A stretch of 64,000 nucleotides of DNA from JAFMJV01 sp963814315 (GTDB lineage Bacteria; Chloroflexota; Limnocylindria; Limnocylindrales; CSP1-4), in NCBI GenBank assembly GCA_963814315.1, contig CAWFCG010000001.1, positions 310,001 to 374,000 of the forward strand, given 5' to 3'. Positions 31,774 through 41,548 of the stretch are shown piece by piece. Numbering within the stretch: position 1 is the first letter of the stretch; the number at the start of each line of letters is the position of its first letter. A program made the position numbers and the translations under genes. Below the pieces are notes generated by a model that saw only the letters and a list, made by a program, of their open reading frames with translations, was not told the origin of the DNA and did no database searches.

Positions 31774-32661
31774 TCAGCCCAGATCCGCAAGCTCGTCGGG
31801 GAGCAGCGGCCGGACGGCCAGGCTCGCCATGTCGCCGGATGGCGTCTCCAGCGCGATGTAGCCCTGACCGCCGTTGGGTACCGTCGTCACCTCTGCCACT
31901 TGGTCCGGGGTGAGTGTGGCCTGATCAGTCAGATCGTCTCCGAAGAGTTCCGTGGGGCTCTCCGGCCATGGCCAAGGCAGCGGGGTGCCGGGATCCTCGA
32001 TCCAAGGTTCGTTCAATGAGGAGCGGTAAAGCGGCACTTGGTAGTCCTGTGACGTCTCGACCTGTGCCCCGAAGTCGGCCAGAAGCCCGGCGAGTGCTTC
32101 GAATCGTGCACGCGCCTTGGGATTGGGCGCCTGGTCATCGAAACCCAGGGCTTCCACGACCACCGACTTGTCCACGCCGTCGGCATCGATGGTGAAGGTC
32201 GTGTTCGGCGTGTCGACGATGAAGGGGTTCGGATAGCGCGCCTTGGCATCCCGCAGGCCGCCGTCGTCGAGGGCATACGTCAGGACTTCATCGACCTGCT
32301 CCGCGCTGAGGCGCGAACAGGCCAGCGCCGGCAGCGGGTCGGTCAGGTCGGATGACTGGCCTGCCGGTCGGAAGATGGCCACGTTATTGCCGTACAGCGT
32401 GAACGTGGGGCTCTCGATGAAGGCGATCTCGGTGGGCACGAAGCCCCCGCCGACGGACATCCGCAGCACGATCGCCATCGGCTCGACCGGATGGTCGATG
32501 GTCCCGACGACGCCGGGCTCGGTGGTCCAGCAGCTCGAGTCCTCGTCGACGGCCGCGACCGGACCGGATGCAGCGAGGGCGGCCATGGCCAGCAAGCTGG
32601 TCGCAGTCGCGACGCGGGTGGCGATGGACAGGGGGCGATAGGGGGATAGTGTGTTCTTCAT
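31774..32661 (-). CDS. secreted protein of unknown function
   Basis: A 295-residue protein starting MKNTLSPYRPLS with a signal peptide of about 40 residues (ATSLLAMAALAASGPVAA, cleavage probably after AVA). The mature part begins with an acidic DEDSSCW and contains two Cys only, consistent with one disulfide, and an internal TFTIDADGVDK strand. No family was recognised. It is monocistronic with its own terminator. The frame extends upstream to 32709, but ATG 32661 precedes the signal sequence. Confidence 0.65.
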   Translation of the reverse strand: MKNTLSPYRPLSIATRVATATSLLAMAALAASGPVAAVDEDSSCWTTEPGVVGTIDHPVEPMAIVLRMSVGGGFVPTEIAFIESPTFTLYGNNVAIFRPAGQSSDLTDPLPALACSRLSAEQVDEVLTYALDDGGLRDAKARYPNPFIVDTPNTTFTIDADGVDKSVVVEALGFDDQAPNPKARARFEALAGLLADFGAQVETSQDYQVPLYRSSLNEPWIEDPGTPLPWPWPESPTELFGDDLTDQATLTPDQVAEVTTVPNGGQGYIALETPSGDMASLAVRPLLPDELADLG

Positions 32662-32770
32662 GCAAGTGATGACGACCGCTCGACCCCAACGGTTCCCTCC
32701 ATTCGGCACTACGACTGGCTTCAGGCACGGGTAGTGTCAGACGGACCATCGAGTCGCAGGGAGAGGATGC

Positions 32771-33790
32771 ATGGAGTTGACCCGGCGCGAACGCGTGTTG
32801 CGGGCCCTGACGTATGAGCCGGTGGACCGGCTGCCGACCCAGTTCAACTACACCGCATCCATGGGCCAGCGCATGGCCGAGCACTTCGGTGTCGACGTGA
32901 CCGACCTCCCGACCCGGTTGGACAACCACCTGCGGCGCCTGGACATGTCGTACGATCCGCGCTTCAGCGAGGATGGCAAGGCCAGGTTCGACTGGTGGGG
33001 CGCCGGCCACGATACGCAGGAGGAGGGCTACTACATCCGCGTAGCCCCGCTTGCGGAAGACCGCGACCTGGACGCGTTCGACTGGCCCGATCCGCAGACC
33101 CCTGACCTTCTGGCCGATGCCGAGCGCATCCGCGCCGAGGTTGGCGACGCTGCGTTCGTGGTCCCCAACATGGGCTGGGCGCTCTTCGAGCGAGCCTGGT
33201 CACTGCGCGGCTTCGAGAACACGCTCCTGGAGCTGGCGCTCGATCCCGACTACATCGGTGAGCTGCTGGACCGCATCGTGGACATCCGCCTGGTGCTCAT
33301 CGAGCGCTACCTGGAGCTGGGTGTGGACGGTGGCTACTTCGGTGACGACTACGGCGCGCAAGCCTCGCTGCTCTTCTCCCCGGCCACTTGGCGAAGCCTC
33401 ATCAAGCCGCGGTTGGCGCGCCTCTTCGCTCCCTTCGTCGAACGCGGCCTCCCGGTGCTGATGCACTCCGATGGCGACATCGGCCAGATCGTGCCGGATC
33501 TCGTCGAGATCGGGCTCACGGCCCTCAACCCGGTGCAGCCGGAGGTCATCGACCACGCCCGGTTGCAGGCTGAGTTCGACGGTCGGCTCGCCTTCTACGG
33601 CGGGGTCTCCACGCAGACAGTGCTGCCCCATGGCACGCCGGCCGAGGTACGGGAGGCGGTTAGGACGTGCGCGGCCACCTTGGCACCGGCTGGTACCGGC
33701 CTGATGCTGGCGCCGTCGCATCGACTCATGACCGACGTGCCCATGGCCAACGTGGAGGCCATGCTCGACGCCATGGTGGGCCTGGCCTGA
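32771..33790 (+). CDS. URO-D/MtaA-like family protein 3
   Basis: A 339-residue URO-D-superfamily protein that starts MELTRRERVLRALTYEPVDRLP. Unlike proteins 1 and 2, its metal-site segment reads MHSDGDI (His followed by Asp, no Cys) and the last position LAPSHRLMTDVP (His). Any metal site must therefore differ. It is not HemE by motif. Its stop is three bases from the galactokinase-like start, so the two are cotranscribed and again link this family to sugar metabolism. The ATG follows GGGAGAGG. Confidence 0.8.
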   Translation: MELTRRERVLRALTYEPVDRLPTQFNYTASMGQRMAEHFGVDVTDLPTRLDNHLRRLDMSYDPRFSEDGKARFDWWGAGHDTQEEGYYIRVAPLAEDRDLDAFDWPDPQTPDLLADAERIRAEVGDAAFVVPNMGWALFERAWSLRGFENTLLELALDPDYIGELLDRIVDIRLVLIERYLELGVDGGYFGDDYGAQASLLFSPATWRSLIKPRLARLFAPFVERGLPVLMHSDGDIGQIVPDLVEIGLTALNPVQPEVIDHARLQAEFDGRLAFYGGVSTQTVLPHGTPAEVREAVRTCAATLAPAGTGLMLAPSHRLMTDVPMANVEAMLDAMVGLA

Positions 33791-33793
33791 CCG

Positions 33794-34966
33794 ATGGGCG
33801 CTTCGCGGCGGGAGGAGGCACTGGCCCACGAGTTCGCCAAGATGTACCGAGTCGTCCCGACCGACTGGTTGCGGGCACCGGGCCGGGTCGACCTGATGGG
33901 CAGCCACACGGATTACAACGACGGCTACGTGGCCACCATGACGGTCGACCGCGACACCTGGCTGGTCGTCCGGCCGCGCACTGACCGCCGGGTCCGCATC
34001 GGGTCGCTCAACCTGCCGGGCACGGCCGAGTTCAGCCTCGATGCCGTCGAGCACGACCCCGATGTGACGTGGACCGACTACGTGCGTGGCTCCGCGGCGA
34101 TGCTGGCGAGCGAAGGCATCGACCTGGTCGGCTTCGATGGCTTGCTCCACAGCACCGTGCCGTTCGGCAGCGGCCTCTCGTCGTCGGCCGCCATCGAGAT
34201 CGCCACGCTCCTCGCGTTCGATACGCTCATTGGCCGCCACCACGAACCGGTCGAGCTGGCACTCCTCGGCCAGCGCGTGGAGAACGAGTTCGTGGGCGTC
34301 GCCTGCGGCATCCTCGACCAGTACACCTCCGCGCTGGGAACCGTTGGTCATGCGCTGCTGCTCGACTGCCGCTCGCTCACGAGCTCGCCGGTCGCCATCG
34401 CGTCCGACCTGGCCGTGGTCATCTGCGATACTCGCGCGCCTCGACAGCTGACCGACGGTGTCTACGACGAACGGCGGGCCGAGTGTGAGGCGGGCGCCAC
34501 GTACCTGCGGCGATACGATCCCGCCATCAGGGCACTGCGCGACGTGAGCCTGGACCTGCTCCGGTCGCACCAGGCAGAGCTACCGCCATTGGTGGCCAGG
34601 CGCAGCTGCTTCATCGTGGAGGAGAACCAGCGAGCGCTGGATCTCGCCGAAGCCCTGCCGACCGGCGACCGGGCCGCCTTGGAGGCGTTGTTCGATGCCT
34701 CCTTCAACGGCGCCATGGAGCTCTTCGAGATCGGCGCTCCCTCGATGGCCGCCATGCATGACGCCATGGATGGTGCCCCCGGACTCATCGCGCGTCGCCA
34801 GGCCGGAGCCGGCTTCGGCGGCTGTCTGGTAGCACTCGTGGAGCGCGATGCGGTGGACCCCTTCAGCGCGCACGTGGAACGTACCTACGCGGGCGCCACC
34901 GGCATCACTCCCTCCATCTTCGGAGTCGAAGCCGCCCCCGGCGCAGGCCCCGTGGCACGCGCCTGA
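33794..34966 (+). CDS. galK: galactokinase-like GHMP kinase
   Basis: A 390-residue GHMP kinase. APGRVDLMGSHTDYNDG (about 28-44) is the galactokinase signature, in which GEH of most GalK enzymes reads GSH. PFGSGLSSSAAIEI is the ATP-binding motif with the Ser-rich loop, and GAGFGGCLVALV the third motif. It should phosphorylate galactose or a related sugar at C1 with ATP; the Glu-to-Ser change in the first motif leaves the exact sugar uncertain. No galT or galE neighbour is present. It follows the URO-D-like gene. Confidence 0.8.
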   Translation: MGASRREEALAHEFAKMYRVVPTDWLRAPGRVDLMGSHTDYNDGYVATMTVDRDTWLVVRPRTDRRVRIGSLNLPGTAEFSLDAVEHDPDVTWTDYVRGSAAMLASEGIDLVGFDGLLHSTVPFGSGLSSSAAIEIATLLAFDTLIGRHHEPVELALLGQRVENEFVGVACGILDQYTSALGTVGHALLLDCRSLTSSPVAIASDLAVVICDTRAPRQLTDGVYDERRAECEAGATYLRRYDPAIRALRDVSLDLLRSHQAELPPLVARRSCFIVEENQRALDLAEALPTGDRAALEALFDASFNGAMELFEIGAPSMAAMHDAMDGAPGLIARRQAGAGFGGCLVALVERDAVDPFSAHVERTYAGATGITPSIFGVEAAPGAGPVARA

Positions 34967-35001
34967 ACACCCGGACCGCGGCGGCAGTCAGCTACGTGGG
35001 C

Positions 35002-35040
35002 TGACCGGCGGGGCTGGGCAGTGCCAAGCCCCGCCGGTCA
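35002..35040. terminator. bidirectional stem-loop between convergent genes
   Basis: A perfect 14-bp stem (TGACCGGCGGGGCT and complement) with an 11-base loop sits between the galactokinase stop (34966) and the stop of the DUF3160 gene (35045). No T-run follows on either strand, so termination may be inefficient or factor-assisted. Confidence 0.62.
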
Positions 35041-35044
35041 CACC

Positions 35045-37167
35045 CTATGGGAATAGCGGGTCCTGCCAAGCGGGGCGGTCGGGCTCCTCGCCCTTGCGCA
35101 GCATCTCCCACCACTGCTCGTCGGTCAGCCGGTCGCTCGTGGGCCAACGGAACTCGTAGAACGAGTAGACGCCGCCGCTGGCCACGCTGAACGCGCCCGT
35201 GTCGTCGGGGACGAGCACGAAGACGCGATCGATGCGGCCGGTGCCCACCTCGAGCACCTCGTCGACCTGCTTCTCGAGATCGATCCCGCGCCCGATGTCG
35301 GCGATGATGGCGGCATCGTCGTCACGGATGGGCCGGTCGGTGTCCAGCCGGTCGCCGCTGCGCCACCAGAAGCCCTCGAGCGTGCCGCCGATGGACCGCA
35401 GCCACTCGTTGTCGGTGCCGAAGAACGCCCGGTCCTTCTTGCCCTGGCCCTGCTCGATGGGAAGGCCTGCCAGCTCGTCGGCCGCGATGCGTCCCAGCCG
35501 GTCGACGAAGTCGATGTAGTCGTCCAGCAGGCGGCGGGTCTCCTTGGGCAGCAGGTCGCGCGCGGCCAGCCCGTCGCGAGTGAGGGTGGCCATGGCCGAA
35601 AGACGCCCGAAGGCCACCGGGTCGGGCTCGACCCAGTTGCGCACCTCCGGCAGCTCCGGCACGATGTCGCCCATCTCGCCCACGAACTGCTTGGTGTACA
35701 GGATGGTGTCGTGGCGCAGCTCGGCATGGGAGCCGAAGCCGGTCTGGTGATCCTTGGCCTGCCAGGCATCGGTCTGCATGTAGTCCGGGAAGGCGAGACC
35801 ATGTGGCAGCCACATCGGCTCCAGCGCCGCCAGCCAGGCGTCGTAGACCGTGGCGCCCCAGGCCTCATCGGGTCGGGCCGCCACCGCCTCCCGCATCGCC
35901 TGCATCTGCTCGGGGTAGCGGGGGTAGGCCGACTCGCCGGCGGCGTCCTGGATGGCCAGCGCGAAGTCGGAGCCGAAGGCGGCGGCCAGGTCGAGCACCG
36001 AGGGCAGGATGCGCAGGTCGGGCGCATCACTGACAGCCGGCGTGATGAGCTGGTCGAGGATCCAGGAATCGAGCACGAAGCGCGTGCCCATCAAGCGTAC
36101 CGAGGGTCGCTCGGCGTCGATGCGGACGGGACGTGTCTCCTTCAACTGGGTGGCGACCGCGAAGAGCGAGTCCTCGTCGGTCGAGGAGAGCGGGTCGGCC
36201 ATGCCGCCTGGCACGACCGCTTCCACGGCCGTGGCCAGCTCGAAGGGGGTGTAGTCGTCAGAGACCCCGACGAGGAAGGCGGTGGGCTCGAAGACCTGGC
36301 GCCACAGCGCTTCCAGCTCTGCATCGCCGACCAGCGTGCGCGAGGCCAGCAGGGCCAGGCGCAGGTTGTCGGCGTCGGTCACGACCGTGGCATCGGTCTG
36401 CACCGAGCCGGGCAGGCGGAAGGCATGCTGGCCCAGGACCGACATGGCCACGAAGTAGCGACGGAGATCCTGGTGCGTGTGTAGTGACCGCGCGGGGCGA
36501 AGAGCGAGTAGTCGGTCTGGGTCCCGAGGATGGGCGAGGCGGTCGACTGCTTGTGCTCGTCGATGAGCGCCTTCTCCGCCAGTGCGCGCTGGCTCAGCGT
36601 GCCGGGGTCCGATCCCAGCTCGGCCGCGGTGACGGACAAGAGGTCGACCACGCGCGCGGCGTCGTCGGCAAGGACGGTGCCGGCGAGCGCCTTCTGCTGC
36701 GCTCGCGCGTTCTTGAGCATGCCGCCGAGCAGCTCGGCGAGGGCGGGTGACAGCCTTCTGGTCTCGACATCGCGCAGGGACTTGTCGAAGACCTCGTGCC
36801 AGGCGTTGTAGGCCGCATCGGTGGTGACGTAGACCGGCGTACCCTCGTAGTACTGCTCGTCGTAGGCGTGGTGGAAGAGCCGGAAGTCCTCGGGCACGAC
36901 GACGAAGCCCTGCTCAGCCAGCTTGGCGCGCGCCTCCGGCGTCAGGAGCTTGTCCACCTGGTCGGTCATGCTCACGTCGTCCAGCGAGGTGGGCGTGGCC
37001 GGCTCGGCATAGGGCTGGCTGTCATCGAGCAGGGGGACCAGCTCGTAGCCACCGAAGTCCCCAGCCATCGAGGGCAGGACCGGTTCGGCCGGGCTCGTCT
37101 CGGCTGCAACCGGTGCGGCGGCTGCCAGGGCCAGCAGGCCCGACAGCACGATGGCGATGCGACTCAC
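35045..37167 (-). pseudogene. DUF3160-family secreted protein split by a frameshift
   Basis: The N-terminal frame starts at GTG 37167 (AAGGAG upstream), with a signal peptide (IAIVLSGLLALAAAA) and the DUF3160-like sequence LFHHAYDEQYYEGTPVYVTTD, shown here as YYEGTPVYVTTD. It loses sense after FAPRGHYTRT near 36480. The second frame picks up exactly there as QDLRRYFVAMSVLGQHAF and runs to 35045, ending DPLFP. A one-base deletion (or two-base insertion) around 36465-36485 explains it. Repaired length would be about 708 residues. Function of the family is unknown. Its start overlaps the stop of the FG-GAP gene as GTGA. Confidence 0.78.
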
Positions 37168-37937
37168 GCTTCGCTCCTTTCGATGATGGCCGGCTCCGTG
37201 AGGCCGTCGCCATCGATATCGACACAGATGGGGGTGCCAGGCCCCGGAAGTGGTTCGGTAGGAAGGAAACCGAAGACGACCCAGCGCCAAGCGCCGGTCT
37301 CGACGGCGCCGGGTTTGCGCATCCGGCCGTAGGCCACCGCCAACGCACCGTCGCAGGCGGCCAGGTCTACGACCGGGGCGACGAGCGTGCCGGCGACCCA
37401 GAGAGAGTCCAGGTCAGCGGGGCGGTAGAGACCCACGTGGGCACTGTCACCGTGACGGTCCACCCAGGCGCGGCGGGGCCGGGTGATGTTGATGGCCGTG
37501 TGCCTGAAGGGGCGACGGAACGAGAGCACCAGGTCGATCTCGCCGTCACCGTTGATGTCACCCATGCCAACCGCGGTGAGGCGGTCGGGGGTCCGCCCGG
37601 TGGCGGCCGGGGCGACCTGCTTGCGCACCGACTCGAGCGTGGCAGGATCAGGCTGAGGCGGCTCGACGGTGAGATCGGCCAGCGGCCGCAAGGGCGTCCA
37701 CCAGCGCTCGTCGAGAAGCACCGCATCGCCGCGGGGGAGTCGCGGTTCACCGTCGAGGTCGAGCACGCGGTAGCCGAGAGCATCATCCTCGCGGCTCAGG
37801 ATCTCGATCTGGCCGTGGTGCCCGGACCTCAGCAGCGAGACTCGCTGGTGGGTCCCGTCGTCGGCACTCGCCGGGTGCGCGCCCGCCAACAGCGCCAGGG
37901 TGCAGACCATGACCAGCAAGCCGCGGGATCGCGACAT
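37164..37937 (-). CDS. secreted FG-GAP/VCBS-type repeat protein
   Basis: A 257-residue protein with a signal peptide (LLVMVCTLALLAGAHPASA). Two calcium-binding loops, GDINGDGEIDL in the middle and VDIDGDGLTEP near the C-terminus, are the Dx(D/N)GDG motif of FG-GAP/VCBS beta-propeller-like repeats. Such proteins are extracellular and bind ligands or surfaces. It is coupled to the DUF3160 gene downstream, suggesting that the two secreted proteins work together. Confidence 0.72.
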   Translation of the reverse strand: MSRSRGLLVMVCTLALLAGAHPASADDGTHQRVSLLRSGHHGQIEILSREDDALGYRVLDLDGEPRLPRGDAVLLDERWWTPLRPLADLTVEPPQPDPATLESVRKQVAPAATGRTPDRLTAVGMGDINGDGEIDLVLSFRRPFRHTAINITRPRRAWVDRHGDSAHVGLYRPADLDSLWVAGTLVAPVVDLAACDGALAVAYGRMRKPGAVETGAWRWVVFGFLPTEPLPGPGTPICVDIDGDGLTEPAIIERSEA

Positions 37938-38018
37938 ATCAACGCGACGATAGACCGGGCTACCACTGCCCGCAAGTGCCGGATGGCGGCGTTGCGGGCG
38001 CGCGCTGTTACAGGCTCA

Positions 38019-38921
38019 TCAACCGATAGAGACAAGCCCCGGGACGGCCAGGCCTAGGTGTTCGATGAGTCCGTCAAGCTCGACCAGGGTCGTCGCATCG
38101 AGCGGCGGATAAGGCCGGCGTGGCGCGGCATGATCCATGGCCCCGCGCTTCTGGTAGATCAGCTTGCGCAGCGGCAGGTTGAGCCCAGCCTGGTTCTCGT
38201 AGCGGATGAGCGGCAGGTAGCGGTAGAACGTGTCACGTGCCGCGTCCACGGCACCGGCACGGAAGTCGCGGTAGATCGAGACCAGGATCTCAGGGAAGCC
38301 GAAGCCGGTCATCATGCCGATGGCGCCGCGTTGCAGCTCTTCGAGCATGAAGTTGCCACCGAGGCCGCCGAAGACGCCGATGTCTGGGTTCGCCTCCAGG
38401 ATGGCCGTGACCTTCTGCGCAGTGGGATCATCCTCCAGCTTGAGGTAGCGGCAGGAGGGCACGTCGGCCGCCAGTCGGGCGATGAACTCGGGACTCATGA
38501 AGACACCCGAGCCGGCCGGGAAGTCCTGCACCACGATGGGGATATCTACCGCGGCGGCGAGTGTCTCGTAATGCCGCCGCACGGCCGCTTCGTTGGGGCG
38601 GGCCAGGCGTGGCGGTGCCACCAGCAGCCCGGCCGCACCACGCACCTGCGCCTCACGGGCGAACCCGACACCGGGGTCCGTGGCCGGCGCGGTGGCGCCG
38701 ACGATTGTGGGCACGCGGCCGGCAGCGGTGGCGATGCTGATCTCGATGACGGTGGCCCGCTCGGCCTCGCTGAGCTTGCCGGCCTCACCCAGGAAACCCA
38801 GGACGGTGAGCCCGTCGACGCCGGTGCCGATGACGAAGTCGATGAGCCGGGCGAGGCTGGCCTCGTCGATGGCGCCCGACTCGTCGAAGGGCGTGGGAAC
38901 GATGTTGTAGATACCGTGCAT
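38019..38921 (-). CDS. DHDPS/N-acetylneuraminate lyase family protein
   Basis: A 300-residue TIM-barrel class I aldolase. NIVPTPFDESGAID (N-terminal family motif), LGFLGEAGKLSEAER (equivalent of the GTTGE substrate loop), PIVVQDFPAGSGV where YNxP normally stands, and YLKLEDDP with the Schiff-base Lys at about residue 164. The altered YNxP segment, with the Tyr absent, argues against true dihydrodipicolinate synthase and for a sugar-acid or hydroxyproline-type dehydratase/aldolase. The ATG at 38921 has GGGGGA upstream. It is cotranscribed with the SDR at 38962-39729. Confidence 0.83.
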   Translation of the reverse strand: MHGIYNIVPTPFDESGAIDEASLARLIDFVIGTGVDGLTVLGFLGEAGKLSEAERATVIEISIATAAGRVPTIVGATAPATDPGVGFAREAQVRGAAGLLVAPPRLARPNEAAVRRHYETLAAAVDIPIVVQDFPAGSGVFMSPEFIARLAADVPSCRYLKLEDDPTAQKVTAILEANPDIGVFGGLGGNFMLEELQRGAIGMMTGFGFPEILVSIYRDFRAGAVDAARDTFYRYLPLIRYENQAGLNLPLRKLIYQKRGAMDHAAPRRPYPPLDATTLVELDGLIEHLGLAVPGLVSIG

Positions 38922-38961
38922 GGAGATCCCCCTGGGTCGTCTGGCAGTGTTGGGTGGCTGG

Positions 38962-39729
38962 CTATGGGAGGGCGCGGACCATGCCACCGTCGACCGGCAC
39001 GATGGCGCCGCTGACATAGGAGGCCGCGGGTGAGAGCAGGAACGCGGCCACGCGACCGATCTCGTCGGTGCTGCCGTAGCGGCCCAGTGGGATCCTGGCC
39101 TCCATCTGGCGCCGCACCTCGTCCACGCTGACACCGGCCGACTGGGCACGACTGGCATCGATCTGGCGGACGCGCTCGGTGGTGAAGCGGCCCGGCGCCA
39201 CGCCGTTGATGCGGATGGGCGCGATCTCCGCGGTCAGGTTCTTGATCAGCCCCACGAGACCGGGCCGCAACGTGTTGCTGGTGGTGAGGCCGGGCACCGG
39301 CTCACGCACCGACGAGGAGAGGTTGATGACGATGGCTGGATCGGTACCCTCGCGAAGGTGCGGCAGCGCTGCGCGGATGAGCCGGATGGTCGACAGCAGG
39401 GTGCCGTCGATGGCACGCGTCCACTCGTCTTCGCCAAGCTGGTCGAAGGTGCCCTGGGGCGGACCGCCGGAATTGGCCACCAGGAGGTCCAGGCCGCCGA
39501 GCTGGTCGACGGCGTCCGCGACGGCACCAGCTGGGCCTTCGAGCGTGGACAAGTCGGCCACCACCCACGCGGCGCCGATGACTGCTGCGTGCGCCTCCAG
39601 GCGATCGGCGCTCCGACCGGCCAGCACGACCCGCGCGCCGTCGGCCGCAAGAGCGGTCGCGATCCCGGCCCCGATCCCGGAGCTGCCGCCACCCACCAGT
39701 ACCCGCTTGCCACTCAAACCCAGGTCCAC
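38962..39729 (-). CDS. short-chain dehydrogenase/reductase (SDR)
   Basis: A 255-residue SDR. GGGSSGIGAGIA replaces TGxxxGIG, with NSGGPP at strand 4 (the family of 3-oxoacyl-ACP-reductase-like SDRs in which NNAG reads NSGG), NLSSSV, and a C-terminal VPVDGGM. Where YxxxK is expected the sequence reads SNTLRPGLVG, so the classical Tyr/Lys pair is not evident. This also occurs in a known NSGG-type subgroup. The start is GTG at 39729 after AGGAGA; the frame is open further upstream. It precedes the DapA-like gene. Confidence 0.8.
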   Translation of the reverse strand: MDLGLSGKRVLVGGGSSGIGAGIATALAADGARVVLAGRSADRLEAHAAVIGAAWVVADLSTLEGPAGAVADAVDQLGGLDLLVANSGGPPQGTFDQLGEDEWTRAIDGTLLSTIRLIRAALPHLREGTDPAIVINLSSSVREPVPGLTTSNTLRPGLVGLIKNLTAEIAPIRINGVAPGRFTTERVRQIDASRAQSAGVSVDEVRRQMEARIPLGRYGSTDEIGRVAAFLLSPAASYVSGAIVPVDGGMVRALP

Positions 39730-39832
39730 CGTCGTCTCCTCGTTCGTCCGTTCCGACCAGTCGACTTGAGGATAGCGGCGCTTGCCCTTCCGGGGCGCGG
39801 CAGAGGCGGCGCTTTGGCCTATGCTCACTCCG

Positions 39833-41548
39833 ATGGAAGCGACCCAGAGCACCAACACGGCTCGGCTACGCCGGGCCGTGGGCTGGTTCGGCGTCGCCTT
39901 CTTCGCCGCCCTCGCGGTCGTCGCCTCGGCCTACCTGCTCTTTGACGCCTGGCGAGTCGCGACACACATCTCGTCGCTGGCATCGGTGCGGATCGCGCTG
40001 GAAGCGGCGGTGGTCATCCTGGGCGGGCTCATGCTCGTGGCGGTCTTCGCCTGGCTGGCAGGTCGATCGGTGCGGGCCACGGCCATCGCGACCGTGGTGG
40101 CCCTGGTCACGCTGATCCTCATCCGCATCGCCATCGCTCTCGCCTACGACGGCGTCCTGTCGGGCGAGCCCGGCATCTACACACGGCTGGCGGAGACCAT
40201 GGCGAGCGGCAACTGCTGCCTGTGGGACGCGCCCATCGACCGCCCTCCCGGCTACGTCTTCATCCTGGCGGCCGCCTTCGCCGTCGGCGGACAGACCCCC
40301 GCGGTCGCGGAAGGCCTCAACATCGTCATGGCGCTGGCCACCGGCCTACTCGTCCTGGCGCTCGCGCGTCATCTCTACGGCCCGCGAGTTGGCGCCGTCG
40401 CGCTGTTGCTGTACGCGCTCTGGCCTGCGGGGGCGCTGATGATCACCGCACCCCTCCCCCACACGTCCTACGAGCTGGCGATCGCGGCAGGTGCGTGGGC
40501 AGTGGTCGCTGGCCCCAAAGGCTGGAAGGGCAGCGCACTCGCCGGCGGCATCCTGGGGCTCTCGCAATACCTGCGGCCAACCACGATGCTGCTGCTGCCG
40601 TTGTTCCTCGTGGCGCGGCTCTGGGGCAGCGGCCGATGGCAGGGCTTCATCACGGGCACGTTGATCCCCATGTGCCTTGCATTCCTGCTGGTGTTGTTGC
40701 CCATCGTTGCCTGGAACGTCTCTACGCGAGGCGCCATCGATCTCAGCACCTCTGCCAATGGCGGCAAGACCTTCTACCACGGCACCAACGTCACCAGCGG
40801 CGGCAGCTGGAGTAGACAGGCAGCTGACGAGCTGGCCGCAGCCGGCGGAGATGATGACTGGGCCCGCAGCGCCGCGGGCATGCGTATGGCCATCGATCGC
40901 GCCTTGAAGGATCCATTGGCCATCACCGCGCTGGCCATCCGAAAACAGACCACCTTGTGGGGCCGTGAGGCCTACGGCGTGCGCTACGGGATCCGCCGGG
41001 AACTCGCCAGCCGCCCCTACCTGCCCAAGTCCGTGCTGCCGTCGTTGGCCAGCGGCACGTTCTATGTGGGGTTGCTGGCGTTGACGGCCCTGGGGCTCTG
41101 GATCCGGCGCCGGCGCACTGATGGCCTCTCGGTATTGCTCATCGGGATGGCGGTGATGCTCTCGCTGCTGCACGGGCTGGTCGAGGTGCGTGACCGCTAT
41201 CACTCGTACCTCATCCCCTTGCTGATGCCCATCGCTGCCGTGGCGATCATCGCCCTGGTCGACCGGCTCAGACGTCTACGGCAAGCCCAGCTCGCGCAGC
41301 GGGACGGGGTCGCTGATGGCACCGACGAAGGCGTCACGCCCACTGCCGTCGATGAAGCCCATCACCTGCCACTCACCGCCCCTGTCGCGGACGAGACGCG
41401 CGGAGTACAGGTCCGGCAACGGGATGCGCTGTGCGCCCGCGATGCCCCAGGGCCCAAGCAGAGTCTCGCCTCTGGCGAGGAGCGAGCCCGAGCCCTCGGA
41501 AGGAAGACGCGTGCGGCGAGTCGCACTGAGGCGATCTGCCGCTACTGA
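39833..41548 (+). CDS. GT39-like membrane glycosyltransferase
   Basis: A polytopic protein (571 residues from ATG 39833; an in-frame ATG at 39821 is possible). About ten TM helices follow a short N-terminus. The first extracytoplasmic loop has YDGVLSGEPG and then DRPPGYVFILA, a layout like PMT/ArnT-type lipid-linked sugar transferases (PF13231-like). The TM part ends near position 41280 with VDRLRRLR. The last about 90 residues are an Arg/Ala/Asp-rich extension lying antisense over the GH32-like gene, so the natural stop has probably been lost or the extension is non-essential. Confidence 0.72.
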   Translation: MEATQSTNTARLRRAVGWFGVAFFAALAVVASAYLLFDAWRVATHISSLASVRIALEAAVVILGGLMLVAVFAWLAGRSVRATAIATVVALVTLILIRIAIALAYDGVLSGEPGIYTRLAETMASGNCCLWDAPIDRPPGYVFILAAAFAVGGQTPAVAEGLNIVMALATGLLVLALARHLYGPRVGAVALLLYALWPAGALMITAPLPHTSYELAIAAGAWAVVAGPKGWKGSALAGGILGLSQYLRPTTMLLLPLFLVARLWGSGRWQGFITGTLIPMCLAFLLVLLPIVAWNVSTRGAIDLSTSANGGKTFYHGTNVTSGGSWSRQAADELAAAGGDDDWARSAAGMRMAIDRALKDPLAITALAIRKQTTLWGREAYGVRYGIRRELASRPYLPKSVLPSLASGTFYVGLLALTALGLWIRRRRTDGLSVLLIGMAVMLSLLHGLVEVRDRYHSYLIPLLMPIAAVAIIALVDRLRRLRQAQLAQRDGVADGTDEGVTPTAVDEAHHLPLTAPVADETRGVQVRQRDALCARDAPGPKQSLASGEERARALGRKTRAASRTEAICRY

